Shown here one piece after another: positions 52,849 to 62,159 of a stretch of DNA of 64,000 nucleotides. The position numbers and the translations under genes were made by a program. Every line of letters starts with the position of its first letter. Position 1 is the first letter of the stretch. The notes beneath the pieces are model-generated. The model was given only the letters and a program-made list of their open reading frames with translations, ran no database searches and was not told where the DNA came from. This DNA is from Gemmiger formicilis (lineage in GTDB: Bacteria > Bacillota > Clostridia > Oscillospirales > Ruminococcaceae): the NCBI RefSeq assembly GCF_016900095.1, contig NZ_JACJJP010000011.1, forward strand, positions 1 through 64,000, given 5' to 3'.

Positions 52849-52902
52849 AAGAAAAATTATGCGAAACCCCCGCAAGGAATGTCAGAAAAAGGAGGCACAG
52901 TC

Positions 52903-52992
52903 ATGCAGTTCCGCTCGGCCCGAATGTCCAGCGCTCTGAATTTTGACGGTGCCGTGTTTTTTCCCGACACCGCGTGCGGGCGGTTCTTTTGA
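52903..52992 (+). CDS. Leader peptide of the pyrimidine operon
   Basis: A 29-codon frame starts at ATG 52903 with a strong AAAGGAGG site 8 bases upstream and ends at TGA 52990-52992. It codes MQFRSARMSSALNFDGAVFF, then PDTACGRFF, with Phe codons written as TTT runs (GTGTTTTTTCCC, TTCTTTTGA). The stop codon sits on the 5' arm of an intrinsic terminator. This is the geometry of the E. coli pyrBI leader, where low UTP makes polymerase pause at U-runs and lets the ribosome disrupt the terminator. No homology to that peptide is claimed beyond this design. Confidence 0.7.
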   Translation: MQFRSARMSSALNFDGAVFFPDTACGRFF

Positions 52993-53023
52993 CTTTTCCT
53001 CCATTGGGGAAAAGTTTTTTTTT
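52992..53023 (+). terminator. Attenuator terminator before pyrC
   Basis: ACTTTTCC (52992-52999) pairs with GGAAAAGT (53008-53015), extended by CC/GG across a bulge, and is followed by nine T (53015-53023). The first base belongs to the leader-peptide stop codon. pyrC starts 41 bases further on. Confidence 0.85.
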
Positions 53024-53063
53024 GCCCAAACGGGCCCAAAACCACCAAATGGGAGGCTGTATC

Positions 53064-54254
53064 ATGCTGATCCGCAATGCCAAGGATGCCAACGGCAGTG
53101 TCTGTGATGTCTGGGTCAAAGACGGCAAGATCGCGGCGCTGGGCGTCGGACTGCCCGCCGACCTGGACGCCGAGGTCATCGACGCCGCCGGGCTGACCAT
53201 CCTGCCCGCTTTCATCGACACCCACTGCCACTGGCGCACCCCCGGCCTGGAATACAAGGAGGACATCGCCACCGGTTCCGCCGCGGCCGCCGCGGGCGGG
53301 TACACCTTCGTCAACCTGATGCCCAACACCAAGCCGGTGTGCTCCACCCCGGAGATCGTCTACGCGGTGCAGAACAAGGCCAAGGAGATCGGCCTGTGCG
53401 ATGCCAACCAGACCGTGTCCATCACCAAGGACTTTGACGGCAAGACCATCGACCATCTGCTGACCCTGCCCGAGGACATCCGCTTCATCACCGAGGACGG
53501 CAACGGCGTCATGGACAACGCGGTCATGGCCCGGGTCTTTGCCATCGCCACCGAGCGGGGCCTTACCGTCATGTCCCACGCCGAGGACCGGGAGATCAGC
53601 CCCTGGGACTACCGCCTGGCCGAAAACATCGAGACGGTGCGCAACTGCCACCTGGCCGAGTACTACGGCACCCGGCTGCACATGTGCCACGTCTCCACCG
53701 CCGAGGCGGTGGACGCGGTGCGCCAGAGCCGCCGCAAGGGCGCCCGGGTCTCCTGCGAGGTCACCCCGCACCACCTGTGGTTCGACGACAAGCGCCTGCA
53801 ATATAAGGTGAACCCGCCCATCCGCACCGACAAGGACGTGAAAGCCCTGGTGGAGGCCATCAAGGACGGCACCGTCACCTGCATCGGCACCGACCACGCC
53901 CCCCACACCGCCGAGGAAAAGGCAAAGGGCGCCGCGGGCATGGTGGGGCTGGAAACCGCCTTTGCCGCCTGCTACACCAAGCTCTGCCGCATGGAGGGCC
54001 TGCCCCTGGAACTGCTGAGCTTCCTCATGAGCGCCGGCCCCGCCGCCGTAATGGGCCTGGCCGACCGAAAGGGTCTGCTGTGCCCCGGCTACGACGCCGA
54101 CCTGGTGCTGGTGGACATCGACCATATGTATACCGTGCACGCCGACAAGCTGCACAGCAAGAGCAAAAATACCCCCTTCGACGGCGAAAACCTGTACGGC
54201 CGCATCAAGATGACCGTCAAGGGCGGCAAGATCACCTATCGGAGCGAAGAGTAA
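53064..54254 (+). CDS. pyrC: Dihydroorotase
   Basis: This amidohydrolase closes carbamoyl-aspartate to dihydroorotate. The product has 396 residues. Metal ligands are the His pair in FIDTHCHWRTPGLEYKEDIA, His in MSHAED and MCHVST, and Asp in CIGTDHAPHTAEEKA. The usual D-x-H-x-H is D-T-H-C-H here. GGGAGG precedes ATG 53064; the longer upstream frame overlaps the attenuator. It is the first gene of the operon with pyrF, pyrK, pyrD, pyrE, carA and carB. pyrB (aspartate carbamoyltransferase) is missing from the window. Confidence 0.94.
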   Translation: MLIRNAKDANGSVCDVWVKDGKIAALGVGLPADLDAEVIDAAGLTILPAFIDTHCHWRTPGLEYKEDIATGSAAAAAGGYTFVNLMPNTKPVCSTPEIVYAVQNKAKEIGLCDANQTVSITKDFDGKTIDHLLTLPEDIRFITEDGNGVMDNAVMARVFAIATERGLTVMSHAEDREISPWDYRLAENIETVRNCHLAEYYGTRLHMCHVSTAEAVDAVRQSRRKGARVSCEVTPHHLWFDDKRLQYKVNPPIRTDKDVKALVEAIKDGTVTCIGTDHAPHTAEEKAKGAAGMVGLETAFAACYTKLCRMEGLPLELLSFLMSAGPAAVMGLADRKGLLCPGYDADLVLVDIDHMYTVHADKLHSKSKNTPFDGENLYGRIKMTVKGGKITYRSEE

Positions 54255-54268
54255 GGAGGCAAATTCCC

Positions 54269-55135
54269 ATGACCAATATGGATAAACTGTATGCCAGCGT
54301 GGCCGCCAACGGTCCCGTCTGCGTGGGCCTGGACACCGAACTGAGCTACCTGCCCGAATCCGCCGTGGATTCCACCAAGACGGCGGGGGAGAACGTGGTG
54401 GCCTACAACCGCGCCCTGATCGACGCCACCAAGTCCGCCGCGGGCTGCTACAAGGTGCAGATCGCCTACTATGAATCCCTGGGCCTGGACGGTATGCGCG
54501 CCTACGCCGAAACCCTGCGCATGGTGCGGGAGACCGGCCTGCCGGTCATCGCCGACATCAAGCGCGGCGACATTGCCAAGACCGCCGAAATGTATGCCAA
54601 GGCCCATTTCACTGGCGACTTCGAAGCCGACCTGATCACCCTGGCCCCCTACATGGGCCTGGATTCCATCAGCCCCTATCTGCCTTACTGCAAGGACCAG
54701 GGCAAGGGCGTGTTTGTGCTCTGCCGCACCTCCAACCCCGGCGCCAAGGACTTTGAATACCAGAAACTGGCCGACGGCCGCCACGTCTACGACCTGGTGG
54801 GGGACAGCATCTCCGCCCTGGGCCAGGACTACATGGGCGAAACCGGCTACACCAGCCTGGGCCTGGTCATCGGCGGCACCCACACCGAGGAAGCTTCCGC
54901 CATCCGGGCCGCCTATAAAAACACCTTCTTCCTGATCCCCGGCTACGGTGCCCAGGGCGGCAAGGCCGCCGACATCGCCCGCTACCTGAACAAGGGCAAC
55001 GGCGGTGTGGTCAATTCCAGCCGCGGCATCCTGCTGGCCTGGAAGAAGCAGCCCGGTGTGGATTACGCCGAGGCCGCCTATAATGAATGTGTCCGCATGA
55101 GGGAGGATATCCAGAGTGAGTGCGATAAACTGTAA
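54269..55135 (+). CDS. pyrF: Orotidine 5'-phosphate decarboxylase (type 2)
   Basis: This enzyme makes UMP from OMP, the last step of the pathway. The 288-residue protein is of the longer type 2 subfamily. The catalytic K-D-K array is in IADIKRGDIAKTAEMYA, and VIGGTHTEEA, LIPGYGAQGG and NSSRGILLAW follow. AAGGAGG precedes ATG 54269. It is followed by pyrK, whose GTG start lies inside its last codons (20-nt overlap), so the two are translationally coupled. Confidence 0.95.
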   Translation: MTNMDKLYASVAANGPVCVGLDTELSYLPESAVDSTKTAGENVVAYNRALIDATKSAAGCYKVQIAYYESLGLDGMRAYAETLRMVRETGLPVIADIKRGDIAKTAEMYAKAHFTGDFEADLITLAPYMGLDSISPYLPYCKDQGKGVFVLCRTSNPGAKDFEYQKLADGRHVYDLVGDSISALGQDYMGETGYTSLGLVIGGTHTEEASAIRAAYKNTFFLIPGYGAQGGKAADIARYLNKGNGGVVNSSRGILLAWKKQPGVDYAEAAYNECVRMREDIQSECDKL

Positions 55136-55901
55136 GGTCAGTGTGCTGGCACAGGAAACGGTGGCGCCGGACATCCGCCGCCTGACCGTGTCCTGGGAGG
55201 ATCAGCGCCCGGAATTCATGCCCCACGCAGGCCAGTTCTATATGCTGCGCTGCTGGGCGGCCGATGAGGCCCCCGTGCTCTCCCGCCCCATCAGCGTCCA
55301 CGATGCGAGTACGGAGCATGATACCATCACCTTTTTGTATCAGGTCAAGGGCCAGGGCACCGAGAAGCTGGCCGCCCTGAAGTCAGGGGACACCCTGTCC
55401 CTCACCGGCCCCTGCGGCAACGGCTTTGATGTGGCCGCAGCCGCCAAGAGCGGCACCGGCCGGGTGGCCGTGGTGGGCGGCGGCATCGGCACCGCGCCCC
55501 TGCTGCTCCTCTGCAAGGAGCTGGCCGCCGCCGGCGCCAAGCCGGAACTGTATGTGGGCTTCCGGGATGAGCCCTACGGGCTGGAAGAATTCCTGCCCTA
55601 CTGCGCCGCTGTCAGCGTAGCCACCGATTCCGGTGCTGTGGGCTACCACGGCCTGGTCACCGGCATTCTGCATCCCGAAAACTTCGACCTGGTCCTGGCC
55701 TGCGGCCCCAACGTGATGATGAAAGGTGTGTACAAGCTCTGTGCGGAGCACAACACCCCCTGCATCGTCAGCCTGGAACGCAAGATGGCCTGCGGCCTGG
55801 GTGCCTGCCTGGGCTGCACCTGCATGACCAAGGTGGGACCGCGCACCGTCTGCAAGGACGGCCCGGTCTTTGCTGCTGAGGAGGTGTTTGACCTTGACTA
55901 A
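55116..55901 (+). CDS. pyrK: Dihydroorotate dehydrogenase electron-transfer subunit
   Basis: This flavin and iron-sulfur partner of class 1B PyrD passes electrons to NAD. The 261-residue protein has LSRPISVHDA (FAD), VAVVGGGIGTAPLLLL (NAD) and a C-terminal 2Fe-2S cluster motif ERKMACGLGACLGCTCMTKV with four Cys, the last a little further on (VCKDGPVF). The start is GTG 55116 with GGGAGG 9 bases upstream. It overlaps pyrF by 20 nt and pyrD by 8 nt. Confidence 0.95.
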   Translation: MSAINCKVSVLAQETVAPDIRRLTVSWEDQRPEFMPHAGQFYMLRCWAADEAPVLSRPISVHDASTEHDTITFLYQVKGQGTEKLAALKSGDTLSLTGPCGNGFDVAAAAKSGTGRVAVVGGGIGTAPLLLLCKELAAAGAKPELYVGFRDEPYGLEEFLPYCAAVSVATDSGAVGYHGLVTGILHPENFDLVLACGPNVMMKGVYKLCAEHNTPCIVSLERKMACGLGACLGCTCMTKVGPRTVCKDGPVFAAEEVFDLD

Positions 55902-56811
55902 TGTGGATCTGCATGTGGACCTGCTGGGTAAGCGTCTGGCCAGCCCGGTCATTGCGGCCTCCGGCACCTTCGGCTTCGGCCCCGAGTACGCCGACATCCA
56001 GGACCTGCGGGTTCTGGGCGGCATCTCCGGCAAGGGCCTGACCCTCAACGGCCAGCCCGGTAACCCCGGCGAGCGCCTGTACGAGACCCCCTCCGGCCTG
56101 ATGAACTCCATCGGCCTGCAGAACCCTGGCGTGGCCCACTTCATCGAGCATGAACTGCCCGCCATGAAGACCCTGGGCACCACCGTCTGGGCCAACCTGG
56201 GCGGCCACACCATCGAGGAGAACGTGGAAGGCGTCCGGATGCTGTGCGAGGCGGGCATCGACTTCCTGGAACTGAACATCAGCTGTCCCAACGTCAAGCA
56301 GGGCGGTTTGGCCTTCGGCATCCGTGCCGCCGACGCTTCCGAGGTGGTGGCGGCGGTGCGCAAGGTCTGCACCGTGCCCCTGGTGGTCAAGCTCAGCCCC
56401 CAGGCCGAGAACCTGACCGAGATGTGCAAGGCGGTGGAAGCCGCCGGCGCCGACGGCATCAGCCTGTGCAACACCTTCCAGGCCTGCGCCATTGACCTGG
56501 AGCGCCGCAAGCCGGTGTTCGCCAACACTTTCGCGGGGCTTTCCGGCCCGGCGGTGCGCCCCATTGCCCTGCGCATGGTCTGGCAGGCGGTGGGCGCCGT
56601 GAACATCCCGGTCATCGGGCTGGGCGGCATCACCACCGGCAAGGACGCCCTGGAATTCATCATGGCCGGTGCTGCCGCCGTGCAGGTGGGCACCGCCAAC
56701 TTCCTGGATCCCTGCGCCTGCACCCGCATCGTGGCCGAAATGGCCGACTGGATGCAGGCCCACGGGGTGCACAGCCTGGACGAGATCCGCGGCTGTGCCC
56801 GGGCAAACTGA
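55894..56811 (+). CDS. pyrD: Dihydroorotate dehydrogenase, class 1B catalytic subunit
   Basis: This enzyme oxidises dihydroorotate to orotate. The 305-residue product has the class 1B active-site Cys in ELNISCPNVKQGG, with PVIAASGTFGFGPEYAD and IGLGGITTGKDALEFIMAGA elsewhere. The start appears to be TTG 55894, nine bases after AGGAGG and overlapping the pyrK stop; no ATG is available near the conserved N-terminus. GTG 55903 is the alternative. With PyrK it forms the NAD-dependent heterotetramer. Confidence 0.95.
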   Translation: MTNVDLHVDLLGKRLASPVIAASGTFGFGPEYADIQDLRVLGGISGKGLTLNGQPGNPGERLYETPSGLMNSIGLQNPGVAHFIEHELPAMKTLGTTVWANLGGHTIEENVEGVRMLCEAGIDFLELNISCPNVKQGGLAFGIRAADASEVVAAVRKVCTVPLVVKLSPQAENLTEMCKAVEAAGADGISLCNTFQACAIDLERRKPVFANTFAGLSGPAVRPIALRMVWQAVGAVNIPVIGLGGITTGKDALEFIMAGAAAVQVGTANFLDPCACTRIVAEMADWMQAHGVHSLDEIRGCARAN

Positions 56812-56828
56812 ATTTTTATGCAATAGCG

Positions 56829-56857
56829 TTGCAATATTATGCAAACGGTGCTATCAT
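56829..56857 (+). promoter_or_regulatory. Candidate internal promoter before pyrE
   Basis: TTGCAA (56829-56834) and TATCAT (56852-56857) are spaced by 17 bases in the 143-bp pyrD-pyrE gap. The -35 overlaps the palindrome TGCAA-tagcg-TTGCA, and ATGCAA recurs 22 bases on. Confidence 0.6.
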
Positions 56858-56954
56858 AATACGCAAGAATGGAAAAGAGCGGCAACCTGGGCCCGCAACG
56901 GCCGGTGCCGCCTCAAAACAGGTATACGGAAACACAAGTATGGAGGGTTCAACG

Positions 56955-57551
56955 ATGGCAAGAGATGCAAAAGAAATTCTGAAGGAATGCGGCGCTTTTC
57001 TGGAAGGTCACTTCCTTCTGTCCAGCGGCCGCCACTCCGGGGCTTACTGCCAGATGGCCTATCTGCAGCAGTACCCGGACAAGTGCGCCGAGGTCATGGC
57101 TCCGGTGGCCGAAAAGCTGAAGGAGATGGATGTGGACCTGTTCGTGGGTCCCGCCATGGGCGGCATCGTCTATGCCTATGAGCTGGGCCGTCAGTGCGGC
57201 AAGCCCGCCATCTTCACCGAGCGCGTGGACAACGTCATGACCCTCAAGCGCTTCCAGATCAAGCCCGGCACCCGCTGCATCATCGCCGAAGACGTGGTCA
57301 CCACCGGCGTGTCCAGCCTGGAAACCAAGCGGGTCATTGAGGAAGCCGGCGGCATCTGCCTGGGCATCGTCTGCGTGGTGGACCGCACCACCGCCGCTGC
57401 GCCCTCTCCCATTCCCATCCTGGCCAGCGCCCTGAAGCTGGAACTGCCCAACTACGCGCCTGACGAATGCCCCATCTGCAAGGAAGGCAAACTGCCCCTG
57501 GTTCACCTGGGCAGCCGCAAGATGAAGGAACAGGCAAAGCAGAAGCTGTAA
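56955..57551 (+). CDS. pyrE: Orotate phosphoribosyltransferase
   Basis: This enzyme joins orotate to PRPP to give OMP. The 198-residue protein has the PRPP-binding motif RCIIAEDVVTTGVSSLET and the N-terminal GHFLLSSGRHSGAYCQ loop, with DLFVGPAMGGIVYAYELG and IFTERVDNVMTLKRF between. GGAGG precedes ATG 56955. The 143-bp gap from pyrD is the largest in the operon and carries a likely internal promoter, so pyrE-carAB may be made independently of the attenuator. Confidence 0.95.
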   Translation: MARDAKEILKECGAFLEGHFLLSSGRHSGAYCQMAYLQQYPDKCAEVMAPVAEKLKEMDVDLFVGPAMGGIVYAYELGRQCGKPAIFTERVDNVMTLKRFQIKPGTRCIIAEDVVTTGVSSLETKRVIEEAGGICLGIVCVVDRTTAAAPSPIPILASALKLELPNYAPDECPICKEGKLPLVHLGSRKMKEQAKQKL

Positions 57552-57572
57552 TTTTTTGAAGCGAGGCAAACT

Positions 57573-58703
57573 ATGCAGGCATATCTGATTTTGGCAAACG
57601 GGACGGTGCTCACCGGCAAAAGCATCGGCGCCGAAGGCACCACCGTGGGCGAGGTCGTGTTCGCCACCGGCATGGTCGGCTTTCAGGAAACCCTGACCGA
57701 CCCCAGCTACTACGGCCAGATCATCACCCAGACCTACCCGCTGATCGGCAACTACGGCATGAACAGCGAAGATATGGAAAGTTCCCGCATCTGGGCGCGG
57801 GGGTACATCGTGCGCGAAGCCTGCACGGCCCCCAGCAACTTCCGCTGCGAGATGACCCTGGACACTTTCCTGAAAAAGAACAACATCATCGGCATTGAGG
57901 GCATCGACACCCGCAGCCTGACCCGTACTCTGCGGGAGAGCGGCGTCATGAACGGCGCCATCACCACCGAGTTCGACCCCAAGGCCGAGCCGGAAAAGCT
58001 GGCCGAACTCATGCCCGCCATTCAGGGCTATGCGGTCACCCAGGCGGTGAAAACCACCACCTGTGCCCAGCCCAAGACCTTTGAACCCACCGCCGACCCC
58101 AAGGACGGCGGTCCGGTGCTCCATGTGGCCCTGCTGGACCTGGGCTGCAAGAACAACATCGTGCGCTGCCTGCAGAAGCGGGGCTGCCGCGTCACCGTTC
58201 TGCCCGGCACCACCACCCCCGAGGAGCTGGCCGCCCTCAAGCCGGACGGTCTGATGCTGTCCAACGGCCCCGGCGATCCGGCGGAAAACACCGAGATCAT
58301 CTCGAACATCCGCAAGATGCTGGACACCGGCATCCCGGCTTTCGGCATCTGCCTGGGCCATCAGCTCACCGCCCTGGCCGCCGGCGCCAAGACCAGCAAG
58401 ATGAAGTACGGCCACCGTGGTGCCAACCAGCCGGTCACCGACTTTGCCACCGGCCGCACCTTCATCACCAGCCAGAACCACGGCTATGCCGTGCTGGGCG
58501 GCACCCTGCCCGAAGGTGTGGGCCGGGTGAGCCATGTGAACGCCAACGACAAGACCTGCGAGGGCGTGGAATACCTGCAGTGGAACTGCTTCACCGTGCA
58601 GTTCCACCCCGAGGCCAGCGGCGGTCCCCGGGACACCGAGTTCCTGTTTGACCGGTTCATCCAGAACATCCGCCGCATCAATCGTGTTAAAGGAGGGCTG
58701 TAA
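57573..58703 (+). CDS. carA: Carbamoyl-phosphate synthase small subunit
   Basis: This glutamine amidotransferase subunit supplies ammonia to CarB. The 376-residue protein has a C-terminal class I triad: Cys in AFGICLGHQLTALAAGA, then His and Glu in VQFHPEASGGPRDTEFLFD. The N-terminal half has FATGMVGFQETLTDPSYYGQ. The ribosome site before ATG 57573 is GCGAGGC, which is modest. It lies 21 bp after pyrE and 2 bp before carB. The carAB pair here probably feeds both pyrimidine and arginine synthesis. Confidence 0.96.
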   Translation: MQAYLILANGTVLTGKSIGAEGTTVGEVVFATGMVGFQETLTDPSYYGQIITQTYPLIGNYGMNSEDMESSRIWARGYIVREACTAPSNFRCEMTLDTFLKKNNIIGIEGIDTRSLTRTLRESGVMNGAITTEFDPKAEPEKLAELMPAIQGYAVTQAVKTTTCAQPKTFEPTADPKDGGPVLHVALLDLGCKNNIVRCLQKRGCRVTVLPGTTTPEELAALKPDGLMLSNGPGDPAENTEIISNIRKMLDTGIPAFGICLGHQLTALAAGAKTSKMKYGHRGANQPVTDFATGRTFITSQNHGYAVLGGTLPEGVGRVSHVNANDKTCEGVEYLQWNCFTVQFHPEASGGPRDTEFLFDRFIQNIRRINRVKGGL

Positions 58704-58705
58704 GA

Positions 58706-61700
58706 ATGCCGAAAGACCCGAAAATCAAGAAGGTAATGGTCATCGGCTCCGGCCCCATCATCATCGGCCAGGCCGCCGAATTCGACTATTCCGGTACCCA
58801 GGCCTGCCGCGCGCTGAAGAGCGAGGGCATTGAGACGGTGCTGGTCAACTCCAACCCGGCCACCATTATGACCGATCCCGACATCGCCGACCATGTGTAT
58901 ATCGAGCCCCTCACCGCCGAGGTGGTGGAGCGCATCATCGAGAAGGAAAAGCCCGACGCCATCCTGCCCAACCTGGGCGGCCAGATGGGCCTGAACCTGT
59001 CCATGGAACTGGCCCGCAGCGGCTTCCTGGACCGTTCCGGCGTGCGGCTGCTGGCCTGCCGTCCGGACACCATCGATCGCGCCGAGGACCGCCAGCTGTT
59101 CAAGGACACCATGGAGAAGCTGCACCAGCCCATCGTGCCTTCCAAGGTGGTGGAAGAGCTGGAGGACGCCGTGGAATATGCCGCCACCATCGGCTACCCG
59201 GTCATCGTCCGTCCCGCCTTCACCATGGGCGGCACCGGCGGCGGCATCTGCGAGGACGAGGAGAAGCTGCGGGAAATCGCCACCAACGGCCTGCGCCTGT
59301 CGCCCATCACCCAGATCCTGGTGGAAAAGTGCATCGCCGGCTGGAAGGAAATCGAATACGAGGTCATGCGTGACTCCAAGGGCAACGTGATCACCGTCTG
59401 CAACATGGAGAACCTGGACCCCGTGGGCGTGCACACCGGCGATTCCATCGTCGTGGCCCCCAGCCAGACCCTGTCCGACAAGGAATACCAGATGCTGCGC
59501 ACCGCCGCCCTGGACATCATCACCGAGCTGGGCATCGAAGGCGGCTGCAACTGCCAGTTTGCCCTCAAGCCGGACAGCTTTGAATACGCGGTCATCGAGG
59601 TCAACCCCCGTGTGTCCCGTTCTTCCGCCCTGGCCTCCAAGGCCACCGGCTATCCCATCGCCAAGGTGGCCACCAAGATCGCCCTGGGCTACACCCTGGA
59701 CGAGATCACCAACGATGTCACCGGCGAGACCTGTGCCTGCTTCGAGCCCGCCCTGGACTACGTGGTGGTCAAGTATCCCAAGTGGCCCTTTGACAAGTTC
59801 GTCTATGCGGACAAGTCCCTGGGCACCCAGATGATGGCCACCGGCGAAGTCATGGCCATCGGCAACAACTTCGAGCACGCCATGATGAAGGCGGTCTCCT
59901 CCATCGAGCTGGGCCTGGACACCCTGACCCTGCCCGATTTCGAGAAGCTCTCCACCGAGGAGATCATCGAGCACCTGCATGTGCAGGACTCCGAGCGCGC
60001 CTTCTGTGTCTATGAAGCCCTCAAGCGGGGTGTGGACCACAAGGTCATCTACGACATCACCAAGATCGACTGGTGGTTCCTGGACAAGATGCAGCACCTG
60101 GCCAACCTGGAAATGGGCCTGAAGCAGGGCGAGCTCACCCGCGAAAAGTATCTGGAAGCCAAAAAGTACGGCTTCCTGGACAAGACCATCCTGCGCCTGT
60201 CCGGCGCTTCCGAACTGCCGGTGAAGGACCTGCACGCCGGCTTCAAGATGGTGGATACCTGCGCCGCGGAATTTGCCGCCCGCACCCCCTACTTCTACTC
60301 CACCTACGACGAGGACAACGAGGCCGCCGGCTTCATCGCCGACCACAGCGATAAGACCCGCAAGAAGGTGCTGGTCTTCGGTTCCGGCCCCATCCGCATC
60401 GGCCAGGGCATCGAATTCGACTACTGCTCGGTCCACGCGGTGTGGACGCTGAAAAAGCATGGCTGCGAGGCCATTCTGGTCAACAACAACCCCGAGACCG
60501 TCTCCACCGACTTCGACACCGGCGACCGTCTGTACTTCGACCCCCTGAACCCCGAGAGCGTGGACAACGTCATCGCCACCGAGAAGCCCGACGCCTGCCT
60601 GGTGCAGTTCGGCGGCCAGACCGCCATCAAGCTGGCCAAGCATATGGATGACATCGGCCTGCCCATCCTGGGCACCCCCGCCGACGCCATCGACGAGGCC
60701 GAGGACCGGGAACGCTTTGACGAGCTGCTGGAGCGCTGCGGCATCCCCCGTCCCGAGGGCCGTACCGTCTTCACCCTGGACGAAGCCCTCAAGGCCGCCG
60801 AGGAGGTGGGCTATCCCGTTCTTATGCGTCCGTCCTACGTGCTGGGCGGCCAGAACATGATCGTGGCCTACAACTCCGCCGACGTGGTGGAGTACATGGG
60901 CGTCATCACCGCCCACGTGGATATGTCCCACCCCGTGCTGATGGACAAGTACATCTACGGCACCGAGTGCGAAGTGGATGCTATCTGCGACGGCGAGGAT
61001 TACCTGGTGCCTGGCATCATGGAGCAGATCGAGCGTACCGGTGTGCATTCCGGCGACTCCATCTGCGTCTACCCGCCCTACGATTTCCCCCAGAGCGTCA
61101 TTGATACCCTGGTGGATTACACCGGCCGTTTCGCCCGGGAACTGAAGGTGGTGGGCCTGGTCAACGTGCAGTATGCGGTGCAGGACGGCAAGGTCTATGT
61201 CATCGAGGTCAACCCCCGTTCCTCCCGTACCGTGCCCTATATCAGCAAGGTCACCGGCGTGCCCATGGTGGATTTGGCCGTGCGCTGCACCCTGGGCGAA
61301 AAGCTCAAGGATATGGGCTACGGCACCGGCCTGTGGCGCGGCGGCCAGAGCCCCTACTACGCGGTCAAGGTGCCGGTGTACAGCTTCCTGAAGCTGCACG
61401 GCGTGGATACCATGCTGGGCCCCGAGATGAAGTCCACTGGTGAGGTGCTGGGCATTGCCCCCACCTTCCACGAAGCCATGATGAAGGGCCTGGTGGCTGC
61501 CGGCTACCAGTTCAAGACCCCCGGCCCCGGTTCCTGCGTCATCATCTCGGTGAAGGACGCGGACAAGAAGGAAGCTTCCGAACTGGCCTGGAAACTGCAT
61601 GATTACGGCTACAAGATCTACGGCACCCCCGGCACCGCCCGGTACCTGAACAGCCAGATGATCCCCTGCAGCGTGGTGCGCCAGGTCAGCGGCGAACGTC

Positions 61701-61945
61701 CCAATGCCATCGACCTGCTGGAAAGCGGTCTGGTGGATTATATCATCTCCACCAGCCCCCACGGCCGTGACCCCCACCGGGATTCGGTCAAGTTCCGCCG
61801 CAAGGCCACCGAGCTTTCCATCCCCTGCATCACCGCCCTGGACACTGCCCGGGTGCTGGTGGACGCGCTGCGCGGCGACCACGACATCAGCAAGATGGAA
61901 CTGGTGGATATTGCCACTTTGCACCGGGATCCTTTGGCAAAATAA
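58706..61945 (+). CDS. carB: Carbamoyl-phosphate synthase large subunit
   Basis: The 1079-residue protein is complete, with two ATP-grasp halves. The first (about 1-400) has MVIGSGPIIIGQAAEFDYSG and NPRVSRSSALASKATGYPIA; the second (about 550-935) repeats FGSGPIRIGQGIEFDYCSVH and NPRSSRTVPYISKVTGVPMV. The last 140 residues form the MGS-like allosteric domain (YGTPGTARYLNSQ), the usual site for UMP and ornithine control. AAAGGAGGG precedes ATG 58706. It is the last gene of the pyrimidine operon. Confidence 0.97.
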   Translation: MPKDPKIKKVMVIGSGPIIIGQAAEFDYSGTQACRALKSEGIETVLVNSNPATIMTDPDIADHVYIEPLTAEVVERIIEKEKPDAILPNLGGQMGLNLSMELARSGFLDRSGVRLLACRPDTIDRAEDRQLFKDTMEKLHQPIVPSKVVEELEDAVEYAATIGYPVIVRPAFTMGGTGGGICEDEEKLREIATNGLRLSPITQILVEKCIAGWKEIEYEVMRDSKGNVITVCNMENLDPVGVHTGDSIVVAPSQTLSDKEYQMLRTAALDIITELGIEGGCNCQFALKPDSFEYAVIEVNPRVSRSSALASKATGYPIAKVATKIALGYTLDEITNDVTGETCACFEPALDYVVVKYPKWPFDKFVYADKSLGTQMMATGEVMAIGNNFEHAMMKAVSSIELGLDTLTLPDFEKLSTEEIIEHLHVQDSERAFCVYEALKRGVDHKVIYDITKIDWWFLDKMQHLANLEMGLKQGELTREKYLEAKKYGFLDKTILRLSGASELPVKDLHAGFKMVDTCAAEFAARTPYFYSTYDEDNEAAGFIADHSDKTRKKVLVFGSGPIRIGQGIEFDYCSVHAVWTLKKHGCEAILVNNNPETVSTDFDTGDRLYFDPLNPESVDNVIATEKPDACLVQFGGQTAIKLAKHMDDIGLPILGTPADAIDEAEDRERFDELLERCGIPRPEGRTVFTLDEALKAAEEVGYPVLMRPSYVLGGQNMIVAYNSADVVEYMGVITAHVDMSHPVLMDKYIYGTECEVDAICDGEDYLVPGIMEQIERTGVHSGDSICVYPPYDFPQSVIDTLVDYTGRFARELKVVGLVNVQYAVQDGKVYVIEVNPRSSRTVPYISKVTGVPMVDLAVRCTLGEKLKDMGYGTGLWRGGQSPYYAVKVPVYSFLKLHGVDTMLGPEMKSTGEVLGIAPTFHEAMMKGLVAAGYQFKTPGPGSCVIISVKDADKKEASELAWKLHDYGYKIYGTPGTARYLNSQMIPCSVVRQVSGERPNAIDLLESGLVDYIISTSPHGRDPHRDSVKFRRKATELSIPCITALDTARVLVDALRGDHDISKMELVDIATLHRDPLAK

Positions 61946-61962
61946 AACACAATTTTCCCAAT

Positions 61963-61997
61963 CCGACAAAGTTTGCGGTGCCATGGTCGGTGCTTTT
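61963..61997 (+). terminator. Weak terminator after carB
   Basis: CCGAC (61963-61967) and GTCGG (61986-61990) form a short stem over an 18-base loop, followed by TGCTTTTT. It is the only candidate in the 214-bp gap to the HU gene. Confidence 0.35.
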
Positions 61998-62048
61998 TAT
62001 CACAATTGACAATTTTTGTTTGCGGGTCCTCGTTTTTTGCAAAATCTC

Positions 62049-62077
62049 TTGATTCTGCGCCATATTTTTCATATAAT
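62049..62077 (+). promoter_or_regulatory. Promoter of the HU gene
   Basis: TTGATT (62049-62054) and a perfect TATAAT (62072-62077) are spaced by 17 bases in A/T-rich DNA. Confidence 0.85.
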
Positions 62078-62159
62078 TGGTAGCGACAATTTAAACGGAT
62101 GCCCGCTGCGGGGCAGGGAAAGCCCGCAGGTGGTCCGATGAAACAGGAGATAAAAGCAA

